A DNA stretch of 64,000 bases. It comes from Marimonas lutisalis. Lineage in GTDB: Bacteria > Pseudomonadota > Alphaproteobacteria > Rhodobacterales > Rhodobacteraceae. Positions 39,586-49,027 of this stretch are shown in pieces. The notes beneath the pieces are model-generated. The model was not told where the DNA came from. It saw only the letters and a list, made by a program, of their open reading frames with translations, and made no database searches. Location of the stretch: contig NZ_SKCI01000001.1 of NCBI RefSeq assembly GCF_005434965.1, positions 195,370-259,369 of the forward strand, read 5' to 3'. Positions within the stretch are counted from its first letter, which is position 1; each line of letters starts with the position of its first letter. Made by a program: the position numbers and the translations under genes.

Positions 39586-39888
39586 ATGTCCCTCGTGCGA
39601 TTGGAGCGAGGATATAAAGTCGGCGGGTTAAGAATTGGGAAACCGTGTGGCAAGAGTGGGGCAATTGGCGAAAACACGCGAAATTAGCGCCTTTGCGGGG
39701 CGGAGGGGCGCCGGCGCGCGCCGGGACGTGTGACAGGCCGGGCGGCGGCCAACAGCGCGCTTGCATCGCGCGGGTGTTGCGTCTATACGCCCGCGGGTGG
39801 CCGGAGACGGCCCGACTCGGAAAAAACAAGAAACGCCGTGGTTGGCCCATCACGCTTCGGGGGCCACATCCGGCAAAGGAGAAGCGAC
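39586..39888. other. 303-bp divergent gap between the GH128-like gene and rplO
   Basis: No gene is seen. The right half contains the rplO promoter (39761-39789). On the minus strand an AT-rich TTTATATCC near 39625-39633 could be a -10 for the hydrolase, but no matching -35 was found. Confidence 0.45.
39761..39789 (+). promoter_or_regulatory. Probable promoter of rplO-secY-adk
   Basis: A -35 TTGCAT (39761-39766) and a -10 TATACG (39784-39789), 17-bp spacer. The predicted leader is about 90 nt. It re-starts the spc operon after the inserted genes. Confidence 0.6.
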
Positions 39889-40362
39889 ATGAAACTGCAT
39901 GAACTGCGCGACAACGACGGCGCAACCAAGAAACGCAAGCGCGTCGGCCGTGGCCCGGGCTCGGGCATGGGCAAGACCGGTGGCCGTGGTATCAAAGGCC
40001 AGAAATCGCGTTCGGGCGTGGCCATTGCCGGCTACGAAGGCGGCCAGATGCCGCTCTATCAACGCCTGCCCAAGCGTGGCTTTAACAAGCCGAACCGCAA
40101 GAAATTCGCGGTTGTGAACCTCGGGCTCATCCAGAAATTCGTCGACGCCAAGAAGCTGGACGCCAAGAAAGCCATCACCGAGGACGTGCTGGTGGAATCG
40201 GGCGTTGTGCGCCGCAAGCTGGACGGTATCCGCGTCCTGGCCAAGGGCGACGTGTCGGCCAAGCTGACGCTCGAGGTGACCGGCGCATCGAAAGCGGCTG
40301 TCGAAGCCGTCGAGAAAGCCGGCGGTAAACTGACGGTCACTTCGGCGCAGGCGGCCGAATAA
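39889..40362 (+). CDS. rplO: 50S ribosomal protein L15
   Basis: L15 is a late assembly protein. It is 157 residues, [43 protein letters not shown] (in parts), with the glycine/arginine-rich N-terminal extension and C-terminal signature. ATG at 39889 after AAAGGAGAAGCGAC is preferred over a much earlier in-frame ATG. It precedes secY by 108 bp. Confidence 0.97.
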   Translation: MKLHELRDNDGATKKRKRVGRGPGSGMGKTGGRGIKGQKSRSGVAIAGYEGGQMPLYQRLPKRGFNKPNRKKFAVVNLGLIQKFVDAKKLDAKKAITEDVLVESGVVRRKLDGIRVLAKGDVSAKLTLEVTGASKAAVEAVEKAGGKLTVTSAQAAE

Positions 40363-40470
40363 GAGGTTGTCCCCGGAGCATCCGGGGCTTAGATAACCTC
40401 AAGTTTTCCAATTCAGCGCCGCCGGGCCGGGAAAACCGCCCCGGCGGCGCATGCATGAAAGAGACCGCGC

Positions 40471-41832
40471 ATGGTATCTGCCGCAGAACAAATGGCCGCC
40501 AACACGAGCTGGGCGGCACTCGGGAAAGCAACCGACCTTCGCAACCGCATCCTGTTCACGCTGGGCCTGCTGATCGTCTATCGGCTGGGCACCTTCATTC
40601 CGGTCCCCGGAATCGACGGGCAGGCGCTGCGCGACTTCATGGAAGGTGCGGCGGCCGGCCTGGGCGGGATCCTGACCATGTTCACCGGCGGCGCGCTGGG
40701 GCGGATGGGTATTTTTGCCCTTGGCATCATGCCTTATATCTCGGCCTCGATCATCGTTCAGCTGCTGACATCCATGGTGCCTGCGCTGGAACAGCTGAAA
40801 AAAGAGGGCGAACAGGGCCGCAAGAAGATCAACCAGTATACCCGTTACGGCACGGTGTTCCTGGCCACGCTGCAGGCCTATGGCCTTGCGAAAAGCCTGG
40901 AAGCCGGTGATCTCGCGACCGATCCGGGCCTGTTCTTCCAGTCCTCGACGGTGATCACGCTGGTCGGGGGCACGATGTTCCTGATGTGGCTGGGCGAACA
41001 GATCACCGCGCGCGGCGTGGGCAACGGTATTTCGCTGATCATCTTCGTCGGCATCATCGCCGAGATTCCGGCCGCGCTGGCCCAGTTCTTCAGCCAGGGC
41101 CGTTCGGGCGCGCTGAGCCCGGCTGTCATCATCGGCGTGATGATCATGGTGGTGGCGGTGATCGCCTTCGTTGTCTTCATGGAACGCGCGCTGAGAAAGA
41201 TTCATATCCAGTACCCGCGCCGCCAGGTCGGCATGAAGGTCTATGACGGCGGCAGTTCGCACCTGCCCGTCAAGGTCAACCCGTCGGGCGTGATCCCGGC
41301 GATCTTTGCCAGCTCGCTTCTGCTGCTGCCGACGACGATCAGCACCTTCAGCGGCAACCAGACCGGCCCGATCATGTCGACGCTGCTGGCCTATTTCGGC
41401 CCCGGTCAGCCGCTCTACCTTGCGTTCTTCGTCGCGATGATCGTGTTCTTCGCCTATTTCTACACCTTCAACGTCAGCTTCAAACCTGACGAGGTGGCAG
41501 ACAACCTGAAGAACCAGAACGGTTTTGTCCCCGGTATCCGCCCGGGCAAGAAGACGGCCGAGTACCTGGAATATGTCGTCAACCGTATCCTCGTGCTGGG
41601 CGCGGGTTACCTTGCCGCCGTGTGCCTGCTGCCGGAAATCCTGCGCAGCCAGCTGGCGATCCCGTTCTATTTCGGCGGCACATCCGTGCTGATCGTCGTC
41701 TCGGTCACCATGGATACGATCCAACAGGTGCAAAGCCATCTTCTGGCGCACCAGTATGAGGGCTTGATCGAAAAATCGCAGCTGTCCGGCAAGGGGCGGC
41801 GGCGCAAGAAGAAAGGACCGGCACGGCGATGA
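40471..41832 (+). CDS. secY: Preprotein translocase subunit SecY
   Basis: SecY is the protein-conducting channel of the inner membrane. The 453-residue protein has ten hydrophobic helices, the early signature [24 protein letters not shown], the plug region following it, and [49 protein letters not shown] (in parts). The C-terminus is basic ([14 protein letters not shown]). It overlaps adk by 4 bp. rpmJ and infA, which can follow secY in other bacteria, are absent here. Confidence 0.98.
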   Translation: MVSAAEQMAANTSWAALGKATDLRNRILFTLGLLIVYRLGTFIPVPGIDGQALRDFMEGAAAGLGGILTMFTGGALGRMGIFALGIMPYISASIIVQLLTSMVPALEQLKKEGEQGRKKINQYTRYGTVFLATLQAYGLAKSLEAGDLATDPGLFFQSSTVITLVGGTMFLMWLGEQITARGVGNGISLIIFVGIIAEIPAALAQFFSQGRSGALSPAVIIGVMIMVVAVIAFVVFMERALRKIHIQYPRRQVGMKVYDGGSSHLPVKVNPSGVIPAIFASSLLLLPTTISTFSGNQTGPIMSTLLAYFGPGQPLYLAFFVAMIVFFAYFYTFNVSFKPDEVADNLKNQNGFVPGIRPGKKTAEYLEYVVNRILVLGAGYLAAVCLLPEILRSQLAIPFYFGGTSVLIVVSVTMDTIQQVQSHLLAHQYEGLIEKSQLSGKGRRRKKKGPARR

Positions 41833-42473
41833 ACATCATCCTGCTTGGACCGCCGGGGGCCGGCAAGGGCACCCAGGCGCGGCATCTCGTTGAAACCCGC
41901 AACATGATCCAGCTTTCGACGGGCGACATGCTCCGCGAAGCCAAGGACAGCGGCACGGAAATGGGCAACAAGGTTGCCGAGGTCATGGCGCGCGGTGAGC
42001 TTGTCACCGACGAGATCGTCATCGGCCTGATCCGCGAGAAGCTGGAAGGCGACAAGCAGGGCGGCTTCATCTTCGACGGGTTCCCGCGCACGCTGGCCCA
42101 GGCCGACGCGCTGGCGGCGCTTTTGGCCGAATGCGGTGAGACGCTGGATGCCGTGATCGAGATGCAGGTGGATGACGATGCGCTGGTCGACCGGATCACC
42201 GGCCGATACACCTGCGGCAATTGCGGCGAGGTCTATCACCGCACGACGAAGCCGGAGAAGGTGGAAGGCACCTGTGACAAGTGCGGCGCGCAGGACATGA
42301 AGCACCGCGCCGACGATAACGAGGAAAGCCTGCGCACCCGGCTGATGGAATATTACAAGAAGACCAGCCCGCTCATCGGCTATTACTATGCCAAGGGTCA
42401 GCTGAAATCGGTTGACGGCCTGGGTGAGATCGACGCGGTTCAGGCCGCGATCGCCGGCGCGCTGGACGGCTGA
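41829..42473 (+). CDS. adk: Adenylate kinase with a zinc-binding lid
   Basis: Adenylate kinase interconverts ATP, ADP and AMP in the cytoplasm. It is 214 residues: the P-loop [10 protein letters not shown] (about 7-16), [14 protein letters not shown], and a LID domain with four cysteines (CGNC … CDKC), implying a structural zinc. It overlaps secY (ATGA) and is probably the last gene of the rplO transcript, as a minus-strand BLUF gene follows. Confidence 0.98.
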   Translation: MNIILLGPPGAGKGTQARHLVETRNMIQLSTGDMLREAKDSGTEMGNKVAEVMARGELVTDEIVIGLIREKLEGDKQGGFIFDGFPRTLAQADALAALLAECGETLDAVIEMQVDDDALVDRITGRYTCGNCGEVYHRTTKPEKVEGTCDKCGAQDMKHRADDNEESLRTRLMEYYKKTSPLIGYYYAKGQLKSVDGLGEIDAVQAAIAGALDG

Positions 42474-42496
42474 GGGCGATCGGGGAGTGGCGCGGG

Positions 42497-42925
42497 CTAC
42501 TCCCTGAGCAATGCCGCCCGGCCCGAGATGGCGCCACGTGCGGCGGCCAGTTCCTCGAACGACTTTATCAATTGTGCGACGTCCTGGTCGGGCAATCCCT
42601 TCGCGAAGAGGCTTGCCGCTGGGTCGTCCTCGACCGCTTCGGCATAGCCCATTGCCCAGTTCGGGAAACGCCGCCGGGCAAGCGGGCCTTCGGACAGGAG
42701 GCGCACATTGCTGTGCCGCTCGTCGGCGCTGATCCGGGTATAGAGCCTGTCGAGCTCCTCGCGCGGGCCTTCGAGGATCTGGAAAAACTCGTGCATCGTG
42801 CGCACGAGATAGCCGCTGATGCCGACACGCTGGTTATGCGCCCAGGCGGTGCGCAGGATGTCGAAATCGCTGAGATGGGGGAAAGGATGGCGTGCGTCGC
42901 TGCGGTAAATGAGATAATGCGTCAT
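42497..42925 (-). CDS. Short BLUF-domain blue-light sensor
   Basis: The 142-residue protein is a single BLUF (FAD-binding blue-light) domain with a short C-terminal helix. Family landmarks are present: the key Tyr in LIYRSDA (residue about 6), Asn in AWAHNQRVGISGYLV, the Gln in MHEFFQILEGP, SADERHSNVRLL, and the Trp/Met in RRFPNWAMGY. Such short BLUF proteins usually act by light-dependent contact with a partner. The ATG at 42925 is used because the extra upstream residues are unlike BLUF proteins. It is convergent with adk and divergent from rpsM, an unusual place for a photoreceptor. Confidence 0.88.
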   Translation of the reverse strand: MTHYLIYRSDARHPFPHLSDFDILRTAWAHNQRVGISGYLVRTMHEFFQILEGPREELDRLYTRISADERHSNVRLLSEGPLARRRFPNWAMGYAEAVEDDPAASLFAKGLPDQDVAQLIKSFEELAAARGAISGRAALLRE

Positions 42926-43024
42926 GTCGTCTTCTGGTCGGCGCGCGTTCCACCGTTTATCGCGTATTCGTCCGCGTTCCGGAAGGGCCAATCGATGCAA
43001 TGGCAGGGAGGCGTCATGCAGCCC

Positions 43025-43053
43025 TTGACGGCCCGGCCAAATCCAAATAACCA
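43025..43053 (+). promoter_or_regulatory. Possible promoter of rpsM-rpsK-rpoA-rplQ
   Basis: A -35 TTGACG (43025-43030), 17 bp and a weaker -10 TAACCA (43048-43053). A CCCTTAAGGG palindrome (43061-43070) lies at the expected start. The leader to rpsM would be about 148 nt. Confidence 0.42.
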
Positions 43054-43207
43054 GCACCATCCCTTAAGGGATTGATTCTGTCCGGGTCGCACCCGTGCAT
43101 GAATGACAACCTCGAATTCAGCTGCGGCCCGGAGCGGAAAACGCCTCGGGCTTACGTTGTGAAAAAAGGTTCCGGAACTACGGAACCGCAACGAAAGGAA
43201 AGATAAC

Positions 43208-43576
43208 GTGGCACGTATCGCCGGCGTCAACATCCCGACGCACAAGCGCGTTCCGATCGCGCTCACCTACATCACCGGAATCGGCCATGCCTCGGCCAAG
43301 GCCATCTGCGATGCCGTTGGCATCGACCACGCCCGCCGGGTGAACGAGCTTTCGGATGCCGAAGCTCTGGCCATCCGCGAGCACATCGACGCCAACTATA
43401 CCGTCGAAGGTGACCTGCGCCGTGAAGTGCAGATGAACATCAAGCGCCTGATGGACCTTGGCTGCTACCGCGGCCTGCGTCATCGCCGCAACCAGCCCGT
43501 GCGCGGCCAGCGCACCCACACCAATGCGCGCACGCGCAAAGGCCCGGCGAAACCCATCGCCGGCAAGAAGAAGTAA
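43208..43576 (+). CDS. rpsM: 30S ribosomal protein S13
   Basis: S13 is a 30S head protein that contacts P-site tRNA and bridges to L5. It is 122 residues, [34 protein letters not shown] from a GTG codon, with the helix-two-turn-helix and the signature [24 protein letters not shown]. It is the first gene of the alpha operon, with AAAGGAAAGATAAC before its start. Confidence 0.98.
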   Translation: MARIAGVNIPTHKRVPIALTYITGIGHASAKAICDAVGIDHARRVNELSDAEALAIREHIDANYTVEGDLRREVQMNIKRLMDLGCYRGLRHRRNQPVRGQRTHTNARTRKGPAKPIAGKKK

Positions 43577-43591
43577 GGGAGGGCAGCACCA

Positions 43592-43984
43592 ATGGCACGT
43601 GATACCCGTCGCGGAGGCAAGAAAAAGGTCTCCAAGAACATCGCCGCTGGCGTCGCGCATGTGAACTCCAGCTTCAACAACACCAAGATCCTGATCTCTG
43701 ACGTGCAGGGCAACGCGATCTCGTGGTCGTCGGCCGGCACGATGGGCTTCAAGGGCTCGCGCAAGTCGACCCCCTATGCCGCGCAGATGGCTGCCGAGGA
43801 CGCAGGCCGCAAGGCGCAGGAACACGGCGTGAAAACGCTGGAAGTCGAAGTGCAGGGCCCCGGTTCGGGCCGCGAGTCGGCGCTGCGCGCGCTGGCTGCT
43901 ATCGGCTTCAACATCACGTCGATCCGCGACGTGACGCCGATCGCCCATAACGGCTGCCGCCCGCCGAAACGTCGCCGGGTCTGA
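43592..43984 (+). CDS. rpsK: 30S ribosomal protein S11
   Basis: S11 forms the platform at the E-site codon. It is 130 residues, [49 protein letters not shown], with signature [42 protein letters not shown] (in parts). rpsD is absent from this alpha operon, as is common in alphaproteobacteria. Confidence 0.98.
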   Translation: MARDTRRGGKKKVSKNIAAGVAHVNSSFNNTKILISDVQGNAISWSSAGTMGFKGSRKSTPYAAQMAAEDAGRKAQEHGVKTLEVEVQGPGSGRESALRALAAIGFNITSIRDVTPIAHNGCRPPKRRRV

Positions 43985-44003
43985 TCCGATTATAAAGATG
44001 TGG

Positions 44004-44019
44004 CCGGGCCTGTGCCCGG
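44004..44019 (+). promoter_or_regulatory. Small hairpin between rpsK and rpoA
   Basis: CCGGGC/GCCCGG with a CTGT loop; extendable by two pairs including G-U. It has no T tract and may be a processing or stability site. Confidence 0.3.
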
Positions 44020-44096
44020 TCCCATCGTCGTCATTTTGAAACCTCGGGCGTCTTTTGCCTTTGGACATGGGGCAGGAGACAGGAATGGAGGGACGC

Positions 44097-45113
44097 ATGA
44101 TCCATAAGAACTGGCAGGAATTGATCAAACCCACGCAGCTGGAGGTGAAGCCGGGCAACGACCCGACCCGCCAGGCAACCATCGTGGCCGAACCGCTGGA
44201 GCGCGGCTTTGGCCTGACGCTGGGCAACGCGCTGCGCCGGGTGCTGATGAGCTCGCTGCAGGGCGCCGCCATCACCAGCGTGCAGATCGACAACGTGCTG
44301 CACGAGTTCAGCTCGGTCGCGGGTGTGCGCGAAGACGTCACCGACATCGTTCTGAACCTGAAGGGCGTTTCGGTGCGCATGGATGTCGAAGGGCCCAAGC
44401 GCCTGTCGATCAACGCCAAGGGCCCGGGTGTCGTCACCGCCGGTGACATCTCGGACAGCGCCGGCATCGAGATCCTGAACAAGGACCACGTGATCTGCCA
44501 CCTCGACGAGGGCGCGGATGTCTACATGGAACTGACCGTCAACACCGGCAAGGGCTATGTCGCAGCCGACAAGAACAAGCCCGAGGACGCGCCCATCGGC
44601 CTGATGCCGATCGATGCGATCTATTCGCCGGTCAAGAAGGTTTCCTATGACGTGCAGCCGACGCGGGAAGGCCAGGTCCTTGACTATGACAAGCTGACGC
44701 TGAAGGTGGAAACCGACGGCTCGATCACCCCCGATGATGCGCTGGCCTATGCCGCGCGCATCCTGCAGGACCAGCTGTCGATCTTCGTGAACTTCGAAGA
44801 GCCCGAATCCGCCGGTCGCCAGGAAGAGGACGAAGGTCTCGAGTTCAATCCGCTTCTGCTGAAAAAGGTGGACGAGCTGGAGCTGAGCGTGCGTTCGGCC
44901 AACTGCCTGAAGAACGACAACATCGTCTATATCGGCGACCTGATCCAGAAGACCGAAGCCGAGATGCTGCGCACCCCGAACTTCGGCCGCAAGTCGCTGA
45001 ACGAGATCAAGGAAGTGCTGTCCAGCATGGGCCTGCACCTTGGCATGGATGTCGAGGACTGGCCGCCGGACAACATCGAAGATCTGGCGAAGAAGTTCGA
45101 AGACGCGTTCTGA
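44097..45113 (+). CDS. rpoA: DNA-directed RNA polymerase subunit alpha
   Basis: Alpha dimerises to nucleate RNA polymerase, and its C-terminal domain contacts UP elements and activators. It is 338 residues from [18 protein letters not shown] (ATG 44097, with GGAGGGA upstream). The N-terminal assembly signature is [30 protein letters not shown], and the C-terminal domain has [57 protein letters not shown] (in parts). Standard length. Confidence 0.98.
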   Translation: MIHKNWQELIKPTQLEVKPGNDPTRQATIVAEPLERGFGLTLGNALRRVLMSSLQGAAITSVQIDNVLHEFSSVAGVREDVTDIVLNLKGVSVRMDVEGPKRLSINAKGPGVVTAGDISDSAGIEILNKDHVICHLDEGADVYMELTVNTGKGYVAADKNKPEDAPIGLMPIDAIYSPVKKVSYDVQPTREGQVLDYDKLTLKVETDGSITPDDALAYAARILQDQLSIFVNFEEPESAGRQEEDEGLEFNPLLLKKVDELELSVRSANCLKNDNIVYIGDLIQKTEAEMLRTPNFGRKSLNEIKEVLSSMGLHLGMDVEDWPPDNIEDLAKKFEDAF

Positions 45114-45119
45114 GAACCC

Positions 45120-45142
45120 AGGGTGGGGTAAAACCCCACCCT
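45120..45142. repeat. REP-like palindrome (family A) between rpoA and rplQ
   Basis: AGGGTGGGGT and ACCCCACCCT form a perfect 10-bp stem with an AAA loop (45120-45129 with 45133-45142). A second small inverted repeat, CCCGC/GCGGG, follows at about 45149-45162. The motif matches the unit between fusA and tuf. Confidence 0.55.
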
Positions 45143-45258
45143 ACAATGCCCGCATTGGCGGGGAACAAGCAGGGCAAGCGCCCCAAGGAGAGCCGGTGAC
45201 ACGCATCGCCGGCCAGACAAAGCAAAACCGCCCGTAGAGGGCAAAAGGAGTTAGAAAC

Positions 45259-45687
45259 ATGCGTCACGCAAAAGGCTATCGTCGCCTCAACCGCACCCAC
45301 GAGCACCGCAAGGCGCTCTTTTCCAACATGGCCGGCTCGCTTATCGAGCATGAGCAGATCAAGACCACCCTGCCCAAGGCCAAGGAACTCAAGCGGATCA
45401 TGGACAAGCTGATCACGCTGGGCAAGCGCGGTGACATGCACGCCCGCCGCCAGGCCGCCGCGCAGCTGAAACAGGACAAGGACGTCGCCAAGCTGTTCGA
45501 GGTTCTGGGCCCCCGTTACAAAGAGCGCAACGGCGGCTACACCCGCGTTCTGAAGGCCGGTTTCCGTTACGGTGACATGGCCCCGATGGCGATCATCGAA
45601 CTGGTCGACCGCGATGTCGACGCCAAGGGCGCCGCCGACAAGGCCCGCCTGGCCGCCGAGGAAGCCGCGGAGATGGAAGCGGAGTAA
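45259..45687 (+). CDS. rplQ: 50S ribosomal protein L17
   Basis: L17 is a large-subunit protein near the tunnel exit. It is 142 residues, [45 protein letters not shown] (in parts), with an Ala/Glu-rich tail that makes it longer than the E. coli protein, as is common in alphaproteobacteria. It is the last gene of the alpha operon and is followed by a terminator. Confidence 0.98.
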   Translation: MRHAKGYRRLNRTHEHRKALFSNMAGSLIEHEQIKTTLPKAKELKRIMDKLITLGKRGDMHARRQAAAQLKQDKDVAKLFEVLGPRYKERNGGYTRVLKAGFRYGDMAPMAIIELVDRDVDAKGAADKARLAAEEAAEMEAE

Positions 45688-45711
45688 ATCCCGCTCCGAT
45701 CACGGATTTTC

Positions 45712-45742
45712 AAGCCCCCGCCTTTTCGGCGGGGGTTTTGCT
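45712..45742 (+). terminator. Terminator of the alpha operon
   Basis: CCCCCGCC (45715-45722) pairs with GGCGGGGG (45728-45735), loop TTTTC, flanked by A on the left and TTTTGCTTT on the right. Confidence 0.9.
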
Positions 45743-45809
45743 TTGTGCACGCCGCTTGCATTCGCGGCCCGCGCTTCGCATATCTGGGCTGACGATGAAG
45801 GAAGGTGAC

Positions 45810-47189
45810 ATGCTGCGTATCCTTGCGTTCATTCTGGCCATGGTCGCCGCGCCGCTGGCGGCAGAAACCCGCGTGCCGCAAAACCAGGCCGAGATCGCGC
45901 TGGGGTTCGCCCCCCTCGTGAAACAGGCTGCGCCCGCGGTGGTGAACATCTATGCCAAGCGCGTGGTGCAGGTGCAGACCAGCCCCTTCATGAACGATCC
46001 GTTCTTCCAGGAGTTTTTCCAGGGCTTCGGCACGCCGCGCCCGCAGGTGCAGAACAGCCTCGGCTCGGGCGTGATCCTGACCGCCGACGGCATCGCCGTG
46101 TCGAACTACCACGTGGTGGGCGAGGCGCAGGATATCCGCGTCGTGCTGAACGACCGGCGCGAATACGAGGCCGATATCCTGTTGGCCGATGAAGAGGCTG
46201 ACCTCGCGATCCTGCAGCTGCGCGAGGCGCAGGACATGCCCTATCTGCCGCTGCGCGACAGTGACACGGTCGAGGTGGGCGAGCTGGTGCTGGCCATCGG
46301 CAACCCCTTCGGCGTGGGCCAGACCGTGACCAGCGGCATCGTTTCGGGGCTCGCCCGGTCGGGCACGGCGACGGGCAGCGCGCGGGGCTACTACATCCAG
46401 ACCGATGCGCCGATCAACCCGGGCAATTCGGGCGGGGCGCTGGTGGATGTGAACGGCGCGCTCATCGGCATCAATACGCGTATCCTGACGCGCTCGGGCG
46501 GGTCGAACGGGATCGGCTTTGCCATTCCCTCGGCGCTGGTGCAGCGCTTTGTCGAACAGGCGCAGACCGGGGCCGACCGCTTCAACCGGCCCTGGGCCGG
46601 AATGAACGGACAGCCGGTGGACAGCGACATCGCCGAGAGCCTGGGGCTCGACGCGCCGCGCGGCATCGTGATTTCCGAGCTGCACGCGGTCAGCCCCTTC
46701 CTGGCGGCCGGGTTCCGCAAGGGCGACGTGATCCTCGAGGTGGGCGGCCAGCCGGTGAACACGCCCGATGAAATGGTCTTCCGGATGAGCGTGGCGGGCC
46801 TTGGCAACAAGGTTGCGATCACCCGTTTCCGCGCTGGCGAAACCGATGAGGTCGCGGTGGAACTGGTGGCCGCGCCGGATGTGCCGCCGCGCGATCCGCG
46901 GCGCAGCACGTCGCGGGCGGCCATTCCGGGGATCGAGCTGTCGAACATCAACCCCGCGGTTCTGGCCGAGCTGGGCCTGCCGCTGTCGGTCGAAGGGGTG
47001 GTGGTCACCGATCCCGGCCCGGCCGGCCAGCGCGCGGGGCTTGCGCGCGGCGATATCCTGCGTGCCATCAACGATGTCGCAGTCAGCGACAGCGCCACGG
47101 CGGTTCAGCTTCTGGAAAAGGCCAGTCGCTGGCTGCTGCTTGACGTGCAGCGCGGCAATCAGCGCCGCGTGCTGCGGTTCCGGCTCTGA
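45810..47189 (+). CDS. DegP/DegQ-family periplasmic serine protease
   Basis: The 459-residue protein has a signal peptide (MLRILAFILAMVAAPLAAE), a trypsin-like domain with the triad His in SNYHVVGE, Asp in EEADLAILQL and Ser in NPGNSGGALV, and two PDZ domains (about 270-355 and 375-455). HtrA proteases degrade or refold damaged envelope proteins. The linker between protease and PDZ1 is short. ATG 45810 with AAGGAAGG upstream is preferred over an ATG at 45795, because the signal peptide then starts the protein. rarA begins 1 bp after the stop codon. Confidence 0.95.
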   Translation: MLRILAFILAMVAAPLAAETRVPQNQAEIALGFAPLVKQAAPAVVNIYAKRVVQVQTSPFMNDPFFQEFFQGFGTPRPQVQNSLGSGVILTADGIAVSNYHVVGEAQDIRVVLNDRREYEADILLADEEADLAILQLREAQDMPYLPLRDSDTVEVGELVLAIGNPFGVGQTVTSGIVSGLARSGTATGSARGYYIQTDAPINPGNSGGALVDVNGALIGINTRILTRSGGSNGIGFAIPSALVQRFVEQAQTGADRFNRPWAGMNGQPVDSDIAESLGLDAPRGIVISELHAVSPFLAAGFRKGDVILEVGGQPVNTPDEMVFRMSVAGLGNKVAITRFRAGETDEVAVELVAAPDVPPRDPRRSTSRAAIPGIELSNINPAVLAELGLPLSVEGVVVTDPGPAGQRAGLARGDILRAINDVAVSDSATAVQLLEKASRWLLLDVQRGNQRRVLRFRL

Positions 47190-47190
47190 C

Positions 47191-48507
47191 ATGGCCGATC
47201 TTTTCGATACCGCGCCGGGGCAGGCCGATGCGCCCAAGGGGCCGCGCCCGCTGGCCGACCGGCTGCGCCCGAAAACGCTGTCCGAGGTGATCGGGCAGGA
47301 GCAGGTGCTGGGCCCCGAGGCGCCACTGGGCGTGATGCTGTCATCTGGTTCGTTATCCTCGCTCGTCCTGTGGGGGCCGCCCGGCGTGGGCAAGACCACC
47401 ATCGCGCGGCTTCTGGCGGATGAAACCGACCTGCATTTCGTGCAGATCAGCGCGATCTTCACCGGTGTGCCCGAACTCAGGAAAGTGTTCGAGGCGGCAA
47501 AGCATCGCCGCGCCAACGGGCAGGGCACGCTTTTGTTCGTGGACGAGATCCACCGCTTCAACAAGGCGCAGCAGGACAGTTTCCTGCCGCATATGGAGGA
47601 TGGCACGATCCTTCTGGTCGGCGCGACCACGGAAAACCCCAGCTTTGAATTGAACGCCGCTGTGCTGAGCCGTGCGCAGGTGCTGGTGCTGGAGCGGCTG
47701 GACCTTGCGGACCTTGAGCGGCTGGCGCAGCGGGCCGAGAAAGAGCTGGAGCGCGGCCTGCCGCTCGATGGCCCGGCGCGCGAGGCGCTCCTGGAAATGG
47801 CCGATGGCGACGGGCGCGCGCTTTTGAACCTGATCGAACAGGTGATGGCGTGGAAGGTCGAGGGCAAGCTCGATACCGCGCAGCTGACCACGCGGCTGAT
47901 GCGGCGGGCGGCGAAATACGACAAGTCCGGCGATGAGCATTACAATCTCATCTCGGCGCTGCACAAATCGGTGCGCGGGTCCGATCCCGATGCCGCGCTT
48001 TACTGGCTGGCGCGGATGCTGGAAGGCGGCGAAGACCCCCGATATCTCGCCCGCCGGATCACCCGCATGGCGGTCGAGGATATCGGCCTTGCCGATCCCA
48101 ACGCGCAGACCCATTGCCTGCACGCCTGGGAGGTGTATGAGCGCCTTGGCAGCCCCGAGGGCGAGCTGGCGCTGGCGCAGGCCGTGGTCTACCTGGCGCT
48201 GGCGCCGAAATCAAACGCCGCCTACACCGCCTATAAGGCCGCGCGCGCGCAGGCCAAGAAAACCGGCTCGGAACCGCCGCCCAAGCATATCCTCAACGCG
48301 CCGACGAGCCTGATGAAGGACCAGGGCTATGGCGATGGTTATGCCTATGACCACGATGCAGAGGACGGGTTTTCAGGGCAGAACTACTTCCCCGAGGGCA
48401 TGAAACGCCCGGTGCTTTACACCCCGGTCGAGCGCGGCTTCGAGCGCGAGCTGAAAAAGCGGCTCGACTGGTTTTCCGGTCAGCGCGCCAAGCGCGGGAA
48501 GCCCTGA
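47191..48507 (+). CDS. rarA: Replication-associated recombination protein A
   Basis: RarA (MgsA) is an AAA+ ATPase related to clamp loaders and eukaryotic WRNIP1, acting at stalled replication forks. The 438-residue protein has an N-terminal RPKTLSEVIGQEQVLG, Walker A GPPGVGKTT (about 61-69), Walker B LLFVDEIHRFN, and the C-terminal tetramerisation part with SALHKSVRGSDPDAALYWLARML and PKHILNAPTSLMKDQGYGDGYAYDHDAEDGFSGQNYFP (in parts). It is tightly coupled to the upstream protease. Confidence 0.95.
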   Translation: MADLFDTAPGQADAPKGPRPLADRLRPKTLSEVIGQEQVLGPEAPLGVMLSSGSLSSLVLWGPPGVGKTTIARLLADETDLHFVQISAIFTGVPELRKVFEAAKHRRANGQGTLLFVDEIHRFNKAQQDSFLPHMEDGTILLVGATTENPSFELNAAVLSRAQVLVLERLDLADLERLAQRAEKELERGLPLDGPAREALLEMADGDGRALLNLIEQVMAWKVEGKLDTAQLTTRLMRRAAKYDKSGDEHYNLISALHKSVRGSDPDAALYWLARMLEGGEDPRYLARRITRMAVEDIGLADPNAQTHCLHAWEVYERLGSPEGELALAQAVVYLALAPKSNAAYTAYKAARAQAKKTGSEPPPKHILNAPTSLMKDQGYGDGYAYDHDAEDGFSGQNYFPEGMKRPVLYTPVERGFERELKKRLDWFSGQRAKRGKP

Positions 48508-48543
48508 GCCCGGGCTTCATCTTGACTGAAATATCCCGGGGGA

Positions 48544-48593
48544 AAGGTGCAAAACAGCGTCCAGCAGTTTTGCACCTTGGGGGCAGCGCCCCC
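48544..48593. repeat. Paired palindromes before crcB
   Basis: A perfect 12-bp inverted repeat AAGGTGCAAAAC/GTTTTGCACCTT (48544-48555 with 48567-48578) is followed at once by GGGGGC/GCCCCC (48579-48584 with 48588-48593). The flanking TTGACTGAAATATCCCGGGGG looks like the dispersed intergenic repeats of roseobacters, from memory. It may also end rarA transcripts, though there is no T tract. Confidence 0.45.
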
Positions 48594-48646
48594 ACGACAT
48601 GCCGCCTCAGCTTGACAAACGCCGCCCCCCCTGAGACAGACCGCCC

Positions 48647-49027
48647 ATGTTTTCGACCCTTCTTCAAGTAGCCCTTGGCGGCGCGATCGGCGCATCGGCG
48701 CGCTACCTCACCTCGGTGGGGGCGATGCGGCTGATGGGGCCGGGCTTTCCCTGGGGGACGCTGGCGGTGAATATCGCGGGTTCGTTCCTGATGGGGGTGC
48801 TGGTGGTGGTGCTGGCACACAAGGATGGCGGCATGAAGATCGCGCCCTTCCTGATGACCGGCCTCCTGGGCGGGTTCACCACGTTTTCGGCCTTTTCGCT
48901 GGATGCGCTGACGCTGTGGGAACGCGGCAATCACGCACTGGCCGGATTCTATGTCGCGGCTTCGGTGCTATTGTCGCTGGGGGCCATCATCCTGGCGCTC
49001 TGGTTCACCCGGGGGTTCTACCAGTGA
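48647..49027 (+). CDS. crcB: Fluoride channel CrcB/Fluc
   Basis: CrcB dimers export fluoride across the inner membrane. The 126-residue protein has four hydrophobic helices and the family motifs GGAIGASARYLTS, WGTLAVNIAGSFLMG, and LLGGFTTFSAFSLDALTLWERG. TTGACA occurs at 48612-48617 but lacks a good -10. No fluoride riboswitch was recognised upstream. Its TGA overlaps the GTG start of the next gene. Confidence 0.95.
   Translation: MFSTLLQVALGGAIGASARYLTSVGAMRLMGPGFPWGTLAVNIAGSFLMGVLVVVLAHKDGGMKIAPFLMTGLLGGFTTFSAFSLDALTLWERGNHALAGFYVAASVLLSLGAIILALWFTRGFYQ

Noticed and set aside
41833-43207. rpmJ (L36) or infA hidden near secY or adk
   Set aside because: No short frame with the L36 cysteine pattern or an IF-1 OB fold was found in the gaps.
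48508-48646. Possible fluoride riboswitch before crcB
   Set aside because: The expected crcB-motif pseudoknot sequence was not found; the structured part is made of simple palindromes.
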